Origin: Hymenobacter cellulosivorans | GTDB taxonomy: Bacteria > Bacteroidota > Bacteroidia > Cytophagales > Hymenobacteraceae | Direction: 5' to 3' | Length of the DNA stretch: 64,000 nucleotides | Assembly (NCBI RefSeq): GCF_022919135.1 | Contig: NZ_CP095049.1 | Location: forward strand, 2,298,501 to 2,362,500 | In this document: positions 41,771-50,247 of the stretch, in pieces | Numbering within the stretch: the first letter of the stretch is position 1 | Layout of the letters: the number at the start of each line of letters is the position of its first letter | Translations under genes and position numbers: made by a program | The notes under the pieces: generated by a model | What the model was told of the DNA's origin: nothing | Databases searched by the model: none | What the model saw: only the letters and a program-made list of their open reading frames with translations

Positions 41771-42199
41771 TTACAAGTGCTGCCGGGGCCGAAACTTTAC
41801 CGCGACTCCCGCGCATAGCGGCCCGACCAGCGCCGCGTATAATACTGCTGCTTCCCACCGAGGGCCGGTGGTAAGTACTATCACCGGCAGCACTACGCAC
41901 AAGAATAGTTCGGCCCGTTTGGCAGGGGCTTCGCGGAGCGTGGCCTTATGCAAAGCGGCGTAATCCAATGCTGCAATTGCCAGTGCCATGCCGCCCCACA
42001 GCGGGAAATAGCGGAAAAGCAAAACTAGAGTCATCGTAACGGAAGCCGCCAGCTTCTGCGCCAGGTTGTCAAACAAGTAGTGCCGGTTGAGCAGGCACGT
42101 AACCAAGGCATATAGGTACAGGCTGCTTAGCGTAAGCCACAGGGTAGCCCGGTTCCAGCGGTAGATTTTTGCCAACGCGGACGACGTATCCTGTTTCAT
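41771..42199 (-). CDS. Small multi-TM membrane protein, unknown function
   Basis: From ATG 42199 the 142-residue product (MKQDTSSALAKIYRWN) has three or four TM segments (TLWLTLSSLYLYALVTCLL; LAASVTMTLVLLFRYFPLWG; AELFLCVVLPVIVLTTG; AAVLYAALVGPLCAGV). An open frame to 42301 overlaps the next gene and was rejected. No family recognised. It lies between the tail-anchored orphan and a lipoprotein gene. Confidence 0.72.
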   Translation of the reverse strand: MKQDTSSALAKIYRWNRATLWLTLSSLYLYALVTCLLNRHYLFDNLAQKLAASVTMTLVLLFRYFPLWGGMALAIAALDYAALHKATLREAPAKRAELFLCVVLPVIVLTTGPRWEAAVLYAALVGPLCAGVAVKFRPRQHL

Positions 42200-42279
42200 T
42201 GCGGAGCGGAATGGCACAGCACCGGGTAGCGGCTCGCAGTAGTGCTTGCTGGCCTGTGGTGAATGGTTTGTCGGTAGAG

Positions 42280-42789
42280 CTAGTCGACTAAGTAAAAGCA
42301 TACGGCCGCGTAGGTACTTGTCTGGGCGCGCTTCGGCGGCTTATTGGCCTCAGCCGTAACCCACATGAGCACCTTGTTCTGCCGGTTGTCCCACGCATAG
42401 GCCAATGGCTGAGTGGCTGCGAGCCACGGGTTGCGGGGGCAGCTTGCGTTGGATGTGTAGCGTTTGAGCCAGTACGCGTCGTCTTGAGCTACTAGGTACT
42501 GGATGGTATCGCAGAGCACGGATTCTTCCGTCAAGGGGTCTATAATGCATATTTCATCTTCGTACTCAATCTGTAGTATGTAGTCATGCTGCAACGTCGT
42601 GGTGGTATAAAAGCGGCCCGAAGCAGGGTCGTACCGGCCAACGCTTAGCCGGTCACTGCGCTTTTGAACGAGGGAATGGGCACCTGTTTCCACGGCGTTG
42701 GACTGTGCGCCCGAAGCGCCCTGCCTGGTCAAGGGCGTTTCACACGCGCTGAGCAGCACTACTAGGCCCAGGGGAAAAGTATACTGCAT
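42280..42789 (-). CDS. Small lipoprotein, unknown function
   Basis: From ATG 42789 (MQYTFPLGLVVLLSACETP) the 169-residue product has a short, clear lipobox (LLSAC). The mature part is polar with a beta-rich look (HDYILQIEYEDEICIIDPL) and a single Cys pair candidate. The open frame continues upstream to 43074 but that part has no signal and overlaps non-coding sequence. No family recognised. Confidence 0.72.
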   Translation of the reverse strand: MQYTFPLGLVVLLSACETPLTRQGASGAQSNAVETGAHSLVQKRSDRLSVGRYDPASGRFYTTTTLQHDYILQIEYEDEICIIDPLTEESVLCDTIQYLVAQDDAYWLKRYTSNASCPRNPWLAATQPLAYAWDNRQNKVLMWVTAEANKPPKRAQTSTYAAVCFYLVD

Positions 42790-42902
42790 AAGCGGAAGAA
42801 GGCCTGTCGGGAGCTGGCGTGCAGAAAAGAGCGGGTACTGTATCGGGAAAACGCTTGCCGGGGGCCTCAGTCCGCCCGCTGGCTGATGAACAAGGCTGCA
42901 AC

Positions 42903-43472
42903 TTAAAAGTGGGGTAGGGCGTGTAGGAGCCGTCCTGCTTTGTCGTATTCCGAAAGCGTCGTTCCGTGTGGGCTCACAGTTAGATAACGTCGTAAATGGC
43001 CGTTGGGCCGGTAATATACAACCCGTACTACTTGGCCCTGGCGGTACCAGATAGCTTTTCGCAGGCTGCCCCAAGGGTAGCGCTCAAACCAGATACCGAT
43101 CCGCCCCTGGGAGCTCCGTTGATTGAAAGGATTCAGGCCCGCAGCGGGTCGGGCCGCTCGCAGCACGGGAAAGTGGGCGGAGCCCCGCCGGCCCAACCGC
43201 AGAGTGTACGTGCTATCGGTACACTCGACGCGGCAGGGCACGAAGGTGTGGCCCACCTTGATACCTTCTTCCATTGCTCCCGGCCCGCGGGACTTCTGGT
43301 GAAGCGTCAGGAAAGCGGGACAAGCCCCGGAAGACAGCGGGGCCGTCCCGCCCGTAGGGTTTCCGTAGCTGGAAGCGTGCTGGGACAGGGTAGGAGTACT
43401 TAGCAAGCCAAGAAGGAGGACCATTGCGCATCGCTGAAGCCAGGCCATGGAAGAGAACAGGGTGCAATACAT
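42903..43472 (-). CDS. Secreted protein with MORN/YwqK-like C-terminus
   Basis: From ATG 43472 the 189-residue product has a signal peptide (MAWLQRCAMVLLLGLLSTPT lies inside it; ATG 43448 is an alternative). The C-terminal third has short, tandem beta-hairpin-like units (AIWYRQGQVVRVVYYRPNGH; GTTLSEYDKAGRLLHAL) like MORN or YwqK-type repeats. The middle part is rich in Arg and Gly. I cannot assign a function. It heads the four-gene orphan series. Confidence 0.68.
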   Translation of the reverse strand: MYCTLFSSMAWLQRCAMVLLLGLLSTPTLSQHASSYGNPTGGTAPLSSGACPAFLTLHQKSRGPGAMEEGIKVGHTFVPCRVECTDSTYTLRLGRRGSAHFPVLRAARPAAGLNPFNQRSSQGRIGIWFERYPWGSLRKAIWYRQGQVVRVVYYRPNGHLRRYLTVSPHGTTLSEYDKAGRLLHALPHF

Positions 43473-43700
43473 GGGTTGTGGTGGCAAATGAACCACGATT
43501 AGAGCGAAGTCTTATCAACCACCTTGCTACGCCGTACCATTCGATACTTTTTCGTTTTCAGAAGGACCCTGAATGACTTGGGAAAAACTGAGAAGTACTT
43601 GCCGATAAGGATATAATTCGCCCTGGTATGCAGTGTTTTATAGCTACTGCTGGAGCCCCACAGTGCAGCGTCTCTATCCACTTATTTACCTATTGTTATC

Positions 43701-43787
43701 ATGGCTTACCCCACTGAATTATTGACCACCGTGGCCGACGGCGACCTGGTGCTGGCCGAGGCCGCCGAAGAGCGTGCCGAGCTGTAA
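43701..43787 (+). pseudogene. 28-codon gene remnant
   Basis: ATG 43701 to TAA 43787 encodes MAYPTELLTTVADGDLVLAE plus eight more residues, acidic and helical. From memory, short Hymenobacter-type coiled-coil proteins begin like this and run on for about 100 residues, so this looks like a truncated N-terminus. It could instead be a true small protein, because a hairpin terminator follows directly. Confidence 0.45.
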
Positions 43788-43815
43788 ACCATAGATAGAG
43801 ATAAGCTATAAAGGC

Positions 43816-43862
43816 AAAGCCCTTCGGGAACTCGTCGTGGAGGACGAGGCCCGAGGGGCTTT
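43816..43862. terminator. Bidirectional hairpin terminator
   Basis: Outer stem 43816-43828 with 43850-43862 (12 of 13 paired) and an inner stem CTCGTC/GACGAG (43831-43836 with 43843-43848). It lies between the small plus-strand ORF and the ridA stop (minus). Confidence 0.7.
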
Positions 43863-43931
43863 GGGGTTAATAAGCATTGGTGCAGGCCTATCGAATGATA
43901 GACGGAAGAGAGCAAGAACAGAGGCAACGGG

Positions 43932-44321
43932 TTATCTGACTACCGTAGCCTCCAGCTCCACTTTTAGGGTTTCGAACAGGCTCGGGACTTCAAACAGAGT
44001 GCTGGCCTGCTGAATGCCGTGCTTGGCTATCCAATCCTGAAAAACGTCGAAGCAAGTAAAAAGCTCGGTGGAGGAAGTCGTGTAGACATTGAGCCGCACG
44101 ATGCCCTGGCAGTCGTAGCCGGCCGCGCTAATCACCTGCTCCAGGTTCTCGATGGCCAGCAGTAGCTGGGTTCTCATATCGGCGGTACTGGATTGGCCAT
44201 CGGCATGCACTGCGGCCTGGCCGGCACAGTAGAGCGTGCCGGCTACCTGGGTTACTTCCACGGCCTGCGCGTAGCCGCGGGCGTTCTGCCACTGCCAGGG
44301 GTTGATGATGCGTTTTTCCAT
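43932..44321 (-). CDS. RidA-family (YjgF/UK114) enamine/imine deaminase-like protein
   Basis: From ATG 44321 (MEKRIINPWQWQNARGYAQA) the 129-residue product matches the RidA family, including GTLYCAGQAAVHADG, QLLLAIENLEQVISAAG and VRLNVYTTS. RidA proteins form trimers and hydrolyse reactive enamine/imine intermediates. A longer frame to 44426 was rejected. Members with sequences like this often lie beside a Crp/Fnr regulator, as here (44468-45031, same strand). Confidence 0.92.
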   Translation of the reverse strand: MEKRIINPWQWQNARGYAQAVEVTQVAGTLYCAGQAAVHADGQSSTADMRTQLLLAIENLEQVISAAGYDCQGIVRLNVYTTSSTELFTCFDVFQDWIAKHGIQQASTLFEVPSLFETLKVELEATVVR

Positions 44322-44389
44322 GTTGCTTTGCTTGTTATGAGGGGTGAATTGCACGTTGCAAAGCTCCCCAGCAGCCATAGCAAATGCGC

Positions 44390-44426
44390 GTGACCTACCG
44401 CACGAATACCGTGTGCGGTAAGTCAC
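44390..44426. promoter_or_regulatory. Dyad between the Crp/Fnr gene and ridA
   Basis: Inverted arms 44390-44403 and 44413-44426 (GTGACCTACCGCAC form) pair at 13 of 14 positions around 9 bases. It is 40 bases after the Crp/Fnr stop and 70 bases before the ridA start. It could be a terminator for the first or an operator for the second; there is no T-run. Confidence 0.5.
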
Positions 44427-44467
44427 ATAAGCAGGCCGACTTCGGAGTCGGTTACTGCCCGCGCAGC

Positions 44468-45031
44468 TTAAGAAGTGAAGCGGCTGAGGGTTTCGCGCGA
44501 CACGCCCAGATAGGCCGCCAGCAAGGTTTTCGGAACTCGCTGCATAAGCGTGGGGAATTGCTGTACTACCTGCTCGTACCGCTCCTTGGCATTCGTGGTG
44601 AGCAGGGACAGGATGCGCCGCTGGGCGGCAATGTGGCCCCCGTTTGATTTCTCCAGAAAGAAGTGCTCCATCTTGCGCAGGTCGGTGCGCAGCTGCTGGT
44701 AGTTAGCAAACGGAAGGCAGAGCACTTCGGTGTCTTCCAGGCAATCCAGCGTCAGCGTTGCGCGGGTCTGGGTATAGAAGGCCTGAAAGTCGCTTTCCCA
44801 CCAGTCTTCCATGGCAAAGGAAATAATGTGCTGCTTCCCCGCCGCATCGGCATACCCCAGCTTTACCAGCCCCGAAACGATGAAGAAGGCATACGGCACC
44901 GGCTCCCCGTCCTGAATCAGAAACTGGTGCTTCTTGTACCGCTTGGAGATAAAATGAGAGCGGACAAACTCAAATTCCGCGTCTGTAAGCGGAACTATCT
45001 TCTCGATGTGGGTTCTTAGCGGGTCGGTCAT
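44468..45031 (-). CDS. Crp/Fnr-family transcriptional regulator
   Basis: The 187-residue protein has a cyclic-nucleotide-binding-like beta barrel (about 20-110; FFIVSGLVKLGYADAAGKQ) and a C-terminal HTH (LAAYLGVSRETLSRF). The N-terminal cysteine set of FNR is absent, so it is not an oxygen-sensing iron-sulfur FNR. The effector is unknown. It is just upstream of ridA on the same strand, and is probably its regulator or co-transcribed with it. The barrel lacks a clear GE-RS phosphate-binding signature for cAMP. Confidence 0.9.
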   Translation of the reverse strand: MTDPLRTHIEKIVPLTDAEFEFVRSHFISKRYKKHQFLIQDGEPVPYAFFIVSGLVKLGYADAAGKQHIISFAMEDWWESDFQAFYTQTRATLTLDCLEDTEVLCLPFANYQQLRTDLRKMEHFFLEKSNGGHIAAQRRILSLLTTNAKERYEQVVQQFPTLMQRVPKTLLAAYLGVSRETLSRFTS

Positions 45032-45310
45032 AGTCGCTATAAAGGATACAAGGGCAGCGCCCCAAGCGGAAGACCTGCCTCGGAGCTGCCGGCAAATAAA
45101 AAGCCTGGATGTAGCAAGCCCGCAATGCTGCGCTGTTCGGCGCCCGGCCCAAAGGTAAAACTGCTGCCGGCACCGTTCCGGTAATGGGCATTCCCCCGGG
45201 CGCTAGGCTTGTTCCCAAGAGGGTGGGCGTAACTAAACAATGCCCCGGGGTAGTACAGCTCTGGAGCCATAGTACCCGAGGGCATTGTCTAAGAATGCTT
45301 GGTCCAACCG
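45032..45310. other. Spacer between Crp/Fnr gene and T9SS cargo gene
   Basis: A short minus-strand frame of 82 codons (45285-45037) exists, but its product is not recognisable and no start signal supports it. The region likely holds the Crp/Fnr promoter. Confidence 0.4.
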
Positions 45311-47341
45311 CTACTCCTGCACGACCAGACGCTGGGCCACGCCGCCGGGTAAGGTGAGGAAGTAAACCCCGGCCGCCACGCTTTGGGTGTTGATGTCCAG
45401 GGTGCCATCGGGAGCTACGCCCGTAACCAGCGGCACCGAGCGGCCCAGCAAGTCGAGGAGCAGGGGAGTGGCGCCGGTGGGTAAGCCTGTGCGCAGACGC
45501 TGGCCGCGGCGCACGGGGTTCGGGTAAGCCCCTAGGGTGCTCATAAGCTGGGTTTGCACCACTACCACGGGCGTGTAGCTGGTCGCCCCGTCGGTATCTA
45601 CCTGGCGGATGCGGTAGTATACCTGCCGGGCCGGGGGCGCGGGGTCGAAGGCGGTGTAGCGGCGCTCGGTGAAGCTGCTGCCGGCCGCGGCAATGGGCTG
45701 CCCAAACGCGGTGAAGGTGCGGCCATCGGTGCTGCGCTCCGTAACGAAGCTTTGGGTGCTCAACTCGGAGGCTGTGGCCCAGACCAGACGGGTGCGGCTG
45801 CCGTCCCAGGTAGCGGTGAAGCCTTTCCACGTCACGGGTAGGGGAGTGGCCCCAAAGGTGCGGAAGGCAAAGCTGGCGCTGCCGCCCAGCGTGGCGCCAT
45901 TGGGCGGAAACTCGGTGAGGCCCGGGGAAGTAGAAACCCCATTGGCCCCGCCAAGTTGGCTAATGGATAACCCATTAAACGTGGCGGACGAAAAGCCCAC
46001 GTAGCCCGCCCCGCCGCCCCCGCCGGGCCCGTAGGCTTTGGTCACGGTATTCTCGGTGTTGCCGCCCGCGCCGCCATTGGCTTGCAGTCTCAGGGGCCCA
46101 ATGGCAGTGCGGACATCAAGAATGATCGTACCGCCACCCCCGCCGCCCCCGGCCCCGTCGGCGAAGGGATTATTGGCCTGAGAAATGCCCCCGGCTGTGC
46201 CATCAGCCACCACAGTACCACCTCCATTGAAGGTAGAGCCGATGAGGTAGATGAGCCCGCCGCCCCGGCCTCCCACGCCGGCCACGCCGGTATTGCCGTC
46301 GCCGGTTCCGCCGCCGCCGCCCAGGTAGAGCCGGTTGGTGCTGTAGTCGAGGGGCCGGCCGCCGAGGCCCCCGGTGTTGGGCCGGCTGTATTCGCCCCAG
46401 CTGGCTTGGTCAGGGCCCACGGTTAGGGCATCCAGGTCTACGTCGGATACGCCGTAGCCACCCCGGCCGCCGCCCGAAGAAGCGGCCGTAGCGAAGCCAG
46501 CGCCCTCCAGGTTCCAGGCCGCGCTCCAGGCCGCATTTCGGTTGGGGTTGCCCTTGCCAGTCCAGTTGGCTACGGTGCCAGCGTTGGCCCCGCCGCCCCC
46601 GCCGGCATTCACGGAGTTGCCGCCTCCGCCGCCGTTGGCCACGGCACCCCGGCCGCGGCTGCCAGTGGGGTAAGTCGTGCCATAGCCGGCAATGCTTTCC
46701 CCCTTCTCGCCTCCGGTGTTGCCGTTGCCGGCATAGTTGCCGTTGTTCGTGGCCGTAGTGTTGGCAAAGGCTCCCCCGCGGAAGCCCAGGCCCGTAGCCA
46801 CGATGCTGCCGCTGATGGTGGTAGTGCCCGTAGCCTCCAGGGCTACCACGCCGCCCGTCGCCCCATCCCAGGCTGCGCCCGTGATGGAGGCCCCGGCGTT
46901 GACGGTGAGAGCGGTGTAGCGCGGAATCCGGACAATCTGGGCCTTGCCGGCAGCGGTGTAGCTACGGCTCAGGGCGTTGCCCAAGGCAAACGAGGTAGCA
47001 CTGATAACGCCCTGCACCACGGCCAGCTCGTAGTTGCCGGCGTTGTTGTAGGCCGTTATGGCCCCGTAGCTGCTGGTATTGGCCGGATTGACGCTGGCGC
47101 CCTGCATCTGGATAAGTAATACCAAGTCGCCGGTACTCAGGCCGCTGGTGCTGGCTACAGTTAGGGTGGTGGCTCCAGCCGGGGCATCAGCCGTCAGCGC
47201 TGAGTAGCGGTTCAGCACTACGTTGGCAGTGCCTACGGTCAGGGCCCCGTCTTTGCCAGCCTGAGCCCAGGCTCGTGGGCTAAGGGCTAGGCTGAGCGCC
47301 CCGGCCAGAGCCAGGGAGAATAGGTGTCGTTGTAATTGCAT
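45311..47341 (-). CDS. Glycine-rich secreted protein with type IX sorting domain
   Basis: From ATG 47341 the 676-residue product starts MQLQRHLFSLALAGALSLAL (signal peptide ending near WAQA). A beta-rich N-terminal domain is followed by a long Gly/Asn-rich repetitive region (about 210-490; many GGGG and GGAGG patches) and an Ig-like domain (WATASELSTQSFVTERSTDG). The C-terminus is a Por-secretion domain (YPNPVRRGQRL ... GVYFLTLPGG ... LVVQE). It should therefore be exported by the type IX system and attached to or released from the surface. The glycine-rich part suggests an adhesin or structural matrix protein. Confidence 0.9.
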   Translation of the reverse strand: MQLQRHLFSLALAGALSLALSPRAWAQAGKDGALTVGTANVVLNRYSALTADAPAGATTLTVASTSGLSTGDLVLLIQMQGASVNPANTSSYGAITAYNNAGNYELAVVQGVISATSFALGNALSRSYTAAGKAQIVRIPRYTALTVNAGASITGAAWDGATGGVVALEATGTTTISGSIVATGLGFRGGAFANTTATNNGNYAGNGNTGGEKGESIAGYGTTYPTGSRGRGAVANGGGGGNSVNAGGGGGANAGTVANWTGKGNPNRNAAWSAAWNLEGAGFATAASSGGGRGGYGVSDVDLDALTVGPDQASWGEYSRPNTGGLGGRPLDYSTNRLYLGGGGGTGDGNTGVAGVGGRGGGLIYLIGSTFNGGGTVVADGTAGGISQANNPFADGAGGGGGGGTIILDVRTAIGPLRLQANGGAGGNTENTVTKAYGPGGGGGAGYVGFSSATFNGLSISQLGGANGVSTSPGLTEFPPNGATLGGSASFAFRTFGATPLPVTWKGFTATWDGSRTRLVWATASELSTQSFVTERSTDGRTFTAFGQPIAAAGSSFTERRYTAFDPAPPARQVYYRIRQVDTDGATSYTPVVVVQTQLMSTLGAYPNPVRRGQRLRTGLPTGATPLLLDLLGRSVPLVTGVAPDGTLDINTQSVAAGVYFLTLPGGVAQRLVVQE

Positions 47342-47755
47342 AAAGGTGTGATAAGAGGTCGGATTGGTTGAACGCACTAGGCCGCGCCGGTAAATATAAA
47401 GATCATATATATAGGTAAAGTATAATTTATTGAGGTTTTGTTGTTACACCTTGCCTGCCTGGTTACCGGCGCGCGACCGGATCCGGGCTGTTCTGCCCGC
47501 TGCTGTACCAACCACGTACTGCGCGAGTGGGTGTTGGACAACGGGAAAAGACTCGTAGCTGGGCGTAAGAGCCAATATTTGTATATGTAAAATATTAATA
47601 ATGTATAAGTATTCTTTACTATTGCGCAGGCCGATAGATTCATCCAACAGTACCCGCTTTCTAACCCAATATCCATTCAACTCTAGTTGTCTTATGGGTA
47701 CCTGTTTCTCCTCATCCTTGAAAACAGAGTGGTGAAGCAATAAACGGTTGCTAGC
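47342..47755. other. AT-rich spacer, no gene seen
   Basis: Holds the promoter region of the T9SS cargo (minus). AT-rich around 47380-47440 and 47560-47640. Two minus-strand frames of about 100 codons lack any domain. Confidence 0.5.
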
Positions 47756-47798
47756 CACAAAAAAGCCCCGACCAACGTTGGTCGGGGCTTTTTTTGTG
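47756..47798. terminator. Bidirectional rho-independent terminator
   Basis: GC-rich stem of about 19 bp around a nearly loopless centre (GACCAACGTTGGTC), flanked by A and T runs. It ends the Gfo/Idh/MocA gene (minus). Confidence 0.93.
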
Positions 47799-47815
47799 CG
47801 CACTGCACGCCGGGT

Positions 47816-49156
47816 CTAGCTCTGGTGCTCGGTGGGTGGGGTGCCACGGAAGGCGTCAAGCTTGGCTGTGTCCTGCTTGAGCTTGACGGGCTTGCCGCCG
47901 TTGCGGGCCGACTGGTAGAGGGCCTCCATAATGCGCTGGTCCTGCAAGCCTTCCTCGCCGGGCGTGTAGGGCGGCTTGTTGTTGCGCACGCAGTCGGAGA
48001 AGTGGTCCATTTCCAGGGCAAACTGGTTTTTCTCACCTAGGTTGATCTGCGCTTTCTGCTCGTTGCCGTCGGGGGCGTGGGCCTGCTCCAGCTTGAGGCC
48101 GTGGTAGCTGAAGGCCGGGTCCATCTGAATCCAGCCGGTTTCGGCCTGTACCCGGTAGCGCTTGGAGGTGTAGCTTCCGTAGCCCGTGACGCAGTTGGCC
48201 AGCACGCCACTGGGGAAGCGCAGGGTAAAGAGCATGTTTTCCTCGATTTCCTTGAAGCGTGGGTCATTGGGGGTGCTGTACATGTGAGCCGCCACCTCGG
48301 TAGGCTCCTCGCCGAGCAGGAAGCGCACCGTGTTCAGGCAGTACAGGCCGATATCGGGCAGGGAGCCGCCGCCGGCCAGGGCTTTCTTGTGCCGCCACTG
48401 GTCCGGAGGGCCTTGGTTCTGGGTGTTGGTGGCCTCAATGATTTTGGTTTTGCCGAAGGTGTTGCTGCGCACCATCTCCTGCACCTTGCGGTTCATGGGC
48501 TCGTACTGAATGCGGTAGGCAATCATGAGCTTTTTGCCGGCTTTCTGACAGGCCTCAATCATCTGCTCACACTCTTTGGCCGAGTTGGCCATGGGCTTTT
48601 CGCAGAGAATGTGCTTGCCGGCCCGGGCCCCACGAATGGTGTACTCGGCGTGCATGGAGTTGGGCAGCACGATGTAGATGACGTCGACGGCGGGATTGTC
48701 CTTGAGGTTGTCGTAGGTCTGGTAGCTGTAGCAGTTCTGGGGTGAAATGCCGTACTGCCGGGCCACTTTGCTCATCTTGTCGGCGTCGCCGCTGACCAGG
48801 GCCACCAGCTTCGACTTCTTGCACTGCGACAAGGCGGGCAGCAGCTCTTCCAGCGTGAGGTGGCCCAGACCCACCACGGCGTAGCCCACACGCTGATCCA
48901 CGGGCTGGGGATTGGGAATGCTGGTGCCCTTGGGTTCGGTCTTGGCGTTGATTTCGGGCAGCTTCACGTCGGTCGGGCCCGATTGGAGCACTTGCTGGGC
49001 GGCCTGGTCGGAGGCAGCTGCGGCGGCCTCAGGCAGAGCGCCCAGGGTGCCGGCTACGCCCACGGCCAGCAGGCCCCGGCCGGTTTGGGTCAGGAAGTGG
49101 CGGCGCGACGGGTCACAGGCCGGGGTTGCCGCGGGTTGCGGTTCGAGGTTGTTCAT
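47816..49156 (-). CDS. Tat-exported Gfo/Idh/MocA-family oxidoreductase
   Basis: The 446-residue protein has a twin-arginine signal (SRRHFLTQTG near 17-27), implying export in folded form, often with NADP bound. The Rossmann domain shows VGYAVVGLGHLTLEELLPAL, and the family signature LCEKPMANSAKE follows at about 185. The C-terminal substrate-binding domain ends with DHFSDCVRNNKPPYTPGEEG. Closest in type to glucose-fructose oxidoreductase-like proteins acting on sugars or inositol-like substrates in the periplasm. Exact substrate unknown. The gene stands alone with a terminator after it. Confidence 0.93.
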   Translation of the reverse strand: MNNLEPQPAATPACDPSRRHFLTQTGRGLLAVGVAGTLGALPEAAAAASDQAAQQVLQSGPTDVKLPEINAKTEPKGTSIPNPQPVDQRVGYAVVGLGHLTLEELLPALSQCKKSKLVALVSGDADKMSKVARQYGISPQNCYSYQTYDNLKDNPAVDVIYIVLPNSMHAEYTIRGARAGKHILCEKPMANSAKECEQMIEACQKAGKKLMIAYRIQYEPMNRKVQEMVRSNTFGKTKIIEATNTQNQGPPDQWRHKKALAGGGSLPDIGLYCLNTVRFLLGEEPTEVAAHMYSTPNDPRFKEIEENMLFTLRFPSGVLANCVTGYGSYTSKRYRVQAETGWIQMDPAFSYHGLKLEQAHAPDGNEQKAQINLGEKNQFALEMDHFSDCVRNNKPPYTPGEEGLQDQRIMEALYQSARNGGKPVKLKQDTAKLDAFRGTPPTEHQS

Positions 49157-49388
49157 AAAGAATAGCGAGATGTAGGCTGGTCGGATGGAGCGTTTGTTCC
49201 TCTAGCCTACGCCCCCGGAACTACCGGGTTGTAAACTACCTGCCGAAAGCCGCCGGGCCATCCGGGCATACGCAGCTCAGCCGCCGACCAAAAACCGTGG
49301 CTACGTCCGCGCGTATAGACAAGGCCAGCTTCGGCTGATCTTTCCCAGTTCCGAACCGCTGCCCCCGGGCAGCTTACCACTAGAAATC

Positions 49389-49658
49389 ATGGCTGATACC
49401 TCCAAGAAAACCGATAAGAAACAGCAAGACAACACCCCCGGCGCTATCGGCGCTACGGCCGCCAACCCGATTGACCCGGCCACCACGTCGCCCACCATCG
49501 ACACGGAAGCCGGCGTTACGATGGGCGACGGAATCCGCCACCTGCACAGCCTGGCCAAGGGCGACGAGGACTTCATCAACGGCACCGACGACCACGCCGA
49601 CCGCCGCAACCAGCCCGACACCGAGCAGGAGCACCGCGACCAGCTCAACAAGCAGTAG
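49389..49658 (+). CDS. Small, hydrophilic, acidic protein, unknown function
   Basis: The 89-residue product (ATG 49389, MADTSKKTDKKQQDNTPG) has no signal or TM segment, is probably disordered at the N-terminus and ends in a charged helical stretch rich in Asp/His/Arg (DDHADRRNQPDTEQEHRDQ). Such short hydrophilic proteins are often stress-related, but I do not recognise it. A terminator with a T-run just after the stop supports it as a real monocistronic gene. Confidence 0.75.
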   Translation: MADTSKKTDKKQQDNTPGAIGATAANPIDPATTSPTIDTEAGVTMGDGIRHLHSLAKGDEDFINGTDDHADRRNQPDTEQEHRDQLNKQ

Positions 49659-49676
49659 CCGGCATCTGACCGGAAT

Positions 49677-49711
49677 AAAAAAGCCCGAACCATAATGTCT
49701 CGGGCTTTTTT
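49677..49711. terminator. Rho-independent terminator
   Basis: Perfect 12-bp stem (49677-49688 with 49700-49711) with six A and six T; between convergent genes 49389-49658 (plus) and the lipoprotein at 49731 (minus). Confidence 0.92.
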
Positions 49712-49730
49712 GTGCGACTAAGTCGCGGGT

Positions 49731-50090
49731 TTACTTGACCATCAGAGTCTTCACCGCGCCCGTCGATTTGTTTACCTCGAAGGCGGCCTTGTTGGGCATA
49801 CGCCCGGCCCAGTCGGTGCGGGGCACCAGCACCTGCCAGTGGTCATCTACCTCAATAGCCGTGGCCGAGTCGACCACGAAAAGCTTGGCGTTGGGCAGGC
49901 TCTGCACGTAGCGGCCAATAGCGGTGCGGGCTTCGGCCTCCGTCGATACGGCCGTGCCGGTGGCGGGAGCCGGTGGCGCAATCGTATCGGCAGTAGGCGG
50001 CGTGGCCGAATCGGCGGCGGGCTTCTGTTGGCAGCTGCCGAGCAGCAGGCCAGCCACCCCGAGCAACAGGAAAGGAAGGACGTGTTTCAT
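49731..50090 (-). CDS. Small lipoprotein, paralogue of its neighbour
   Basis: From ATG 50090 (MKHVLPFLLLGVAGLLLGSC) the 119-residue product has a lipobox and a Pro/Ala/Thr-rich linker. The small C-terminal domain (about 50-119) has EARTAIGRYVQSLPNAK, then VDDHWQVLVPRTDW and AAFEVNKSTGAV. The end looks like a beta-alpha-beta-beta unit similar to the PepSY-like fold, which is a guess. It shares this domain with the lipoprotein at 50248-50625. Function unknown. Confidence 0.75.
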   Translation of the reverse strand: MKHVLPFLLLGVAGLLLGSCQQKPAADSATPPTADTIAPPAPATGTAVSTEAEARTAIGRYVQSLPNAKLFVVDSATAIEVDDHWQVLVPRTDWAGRMPNKAAFEVNKSTGAVKTLMVK

Positions 50091-50247
50091 GGGCGTAAAG
50101 TACGGCAGCAATTTCTATTGGGCCGGTAGTCGCCGCGGCCCGAGGTCGTTTAACAATACCGTAATCGGGCCGCCCCAGGCACCGGAAACGGGTAGATAGC
50201 TCCGGTTCAGAGCTGCTTGAATTCCTGTGAATGCGCCCATTAAGCCG

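Noticed and set aside
43499..43681. 60-codon minus-strand frame
   Set aside because: Starts and ends in spacer DNA, with no recognisable motif or signal.
44970..45830. 286-codon minus-strand frame overlapping the Crp/Fnr and T9SS genes
   Set aside because: Overlaps two well-supported genes and its Pro/Arg-rich product is a frame shadow.
49301..49693. 130-codon minus-strand frame
   Set aside because: Antisense to the small hydrophilic gene, which has a terminator in the plus direction; Cys/Ser/Trp-rich shadow.
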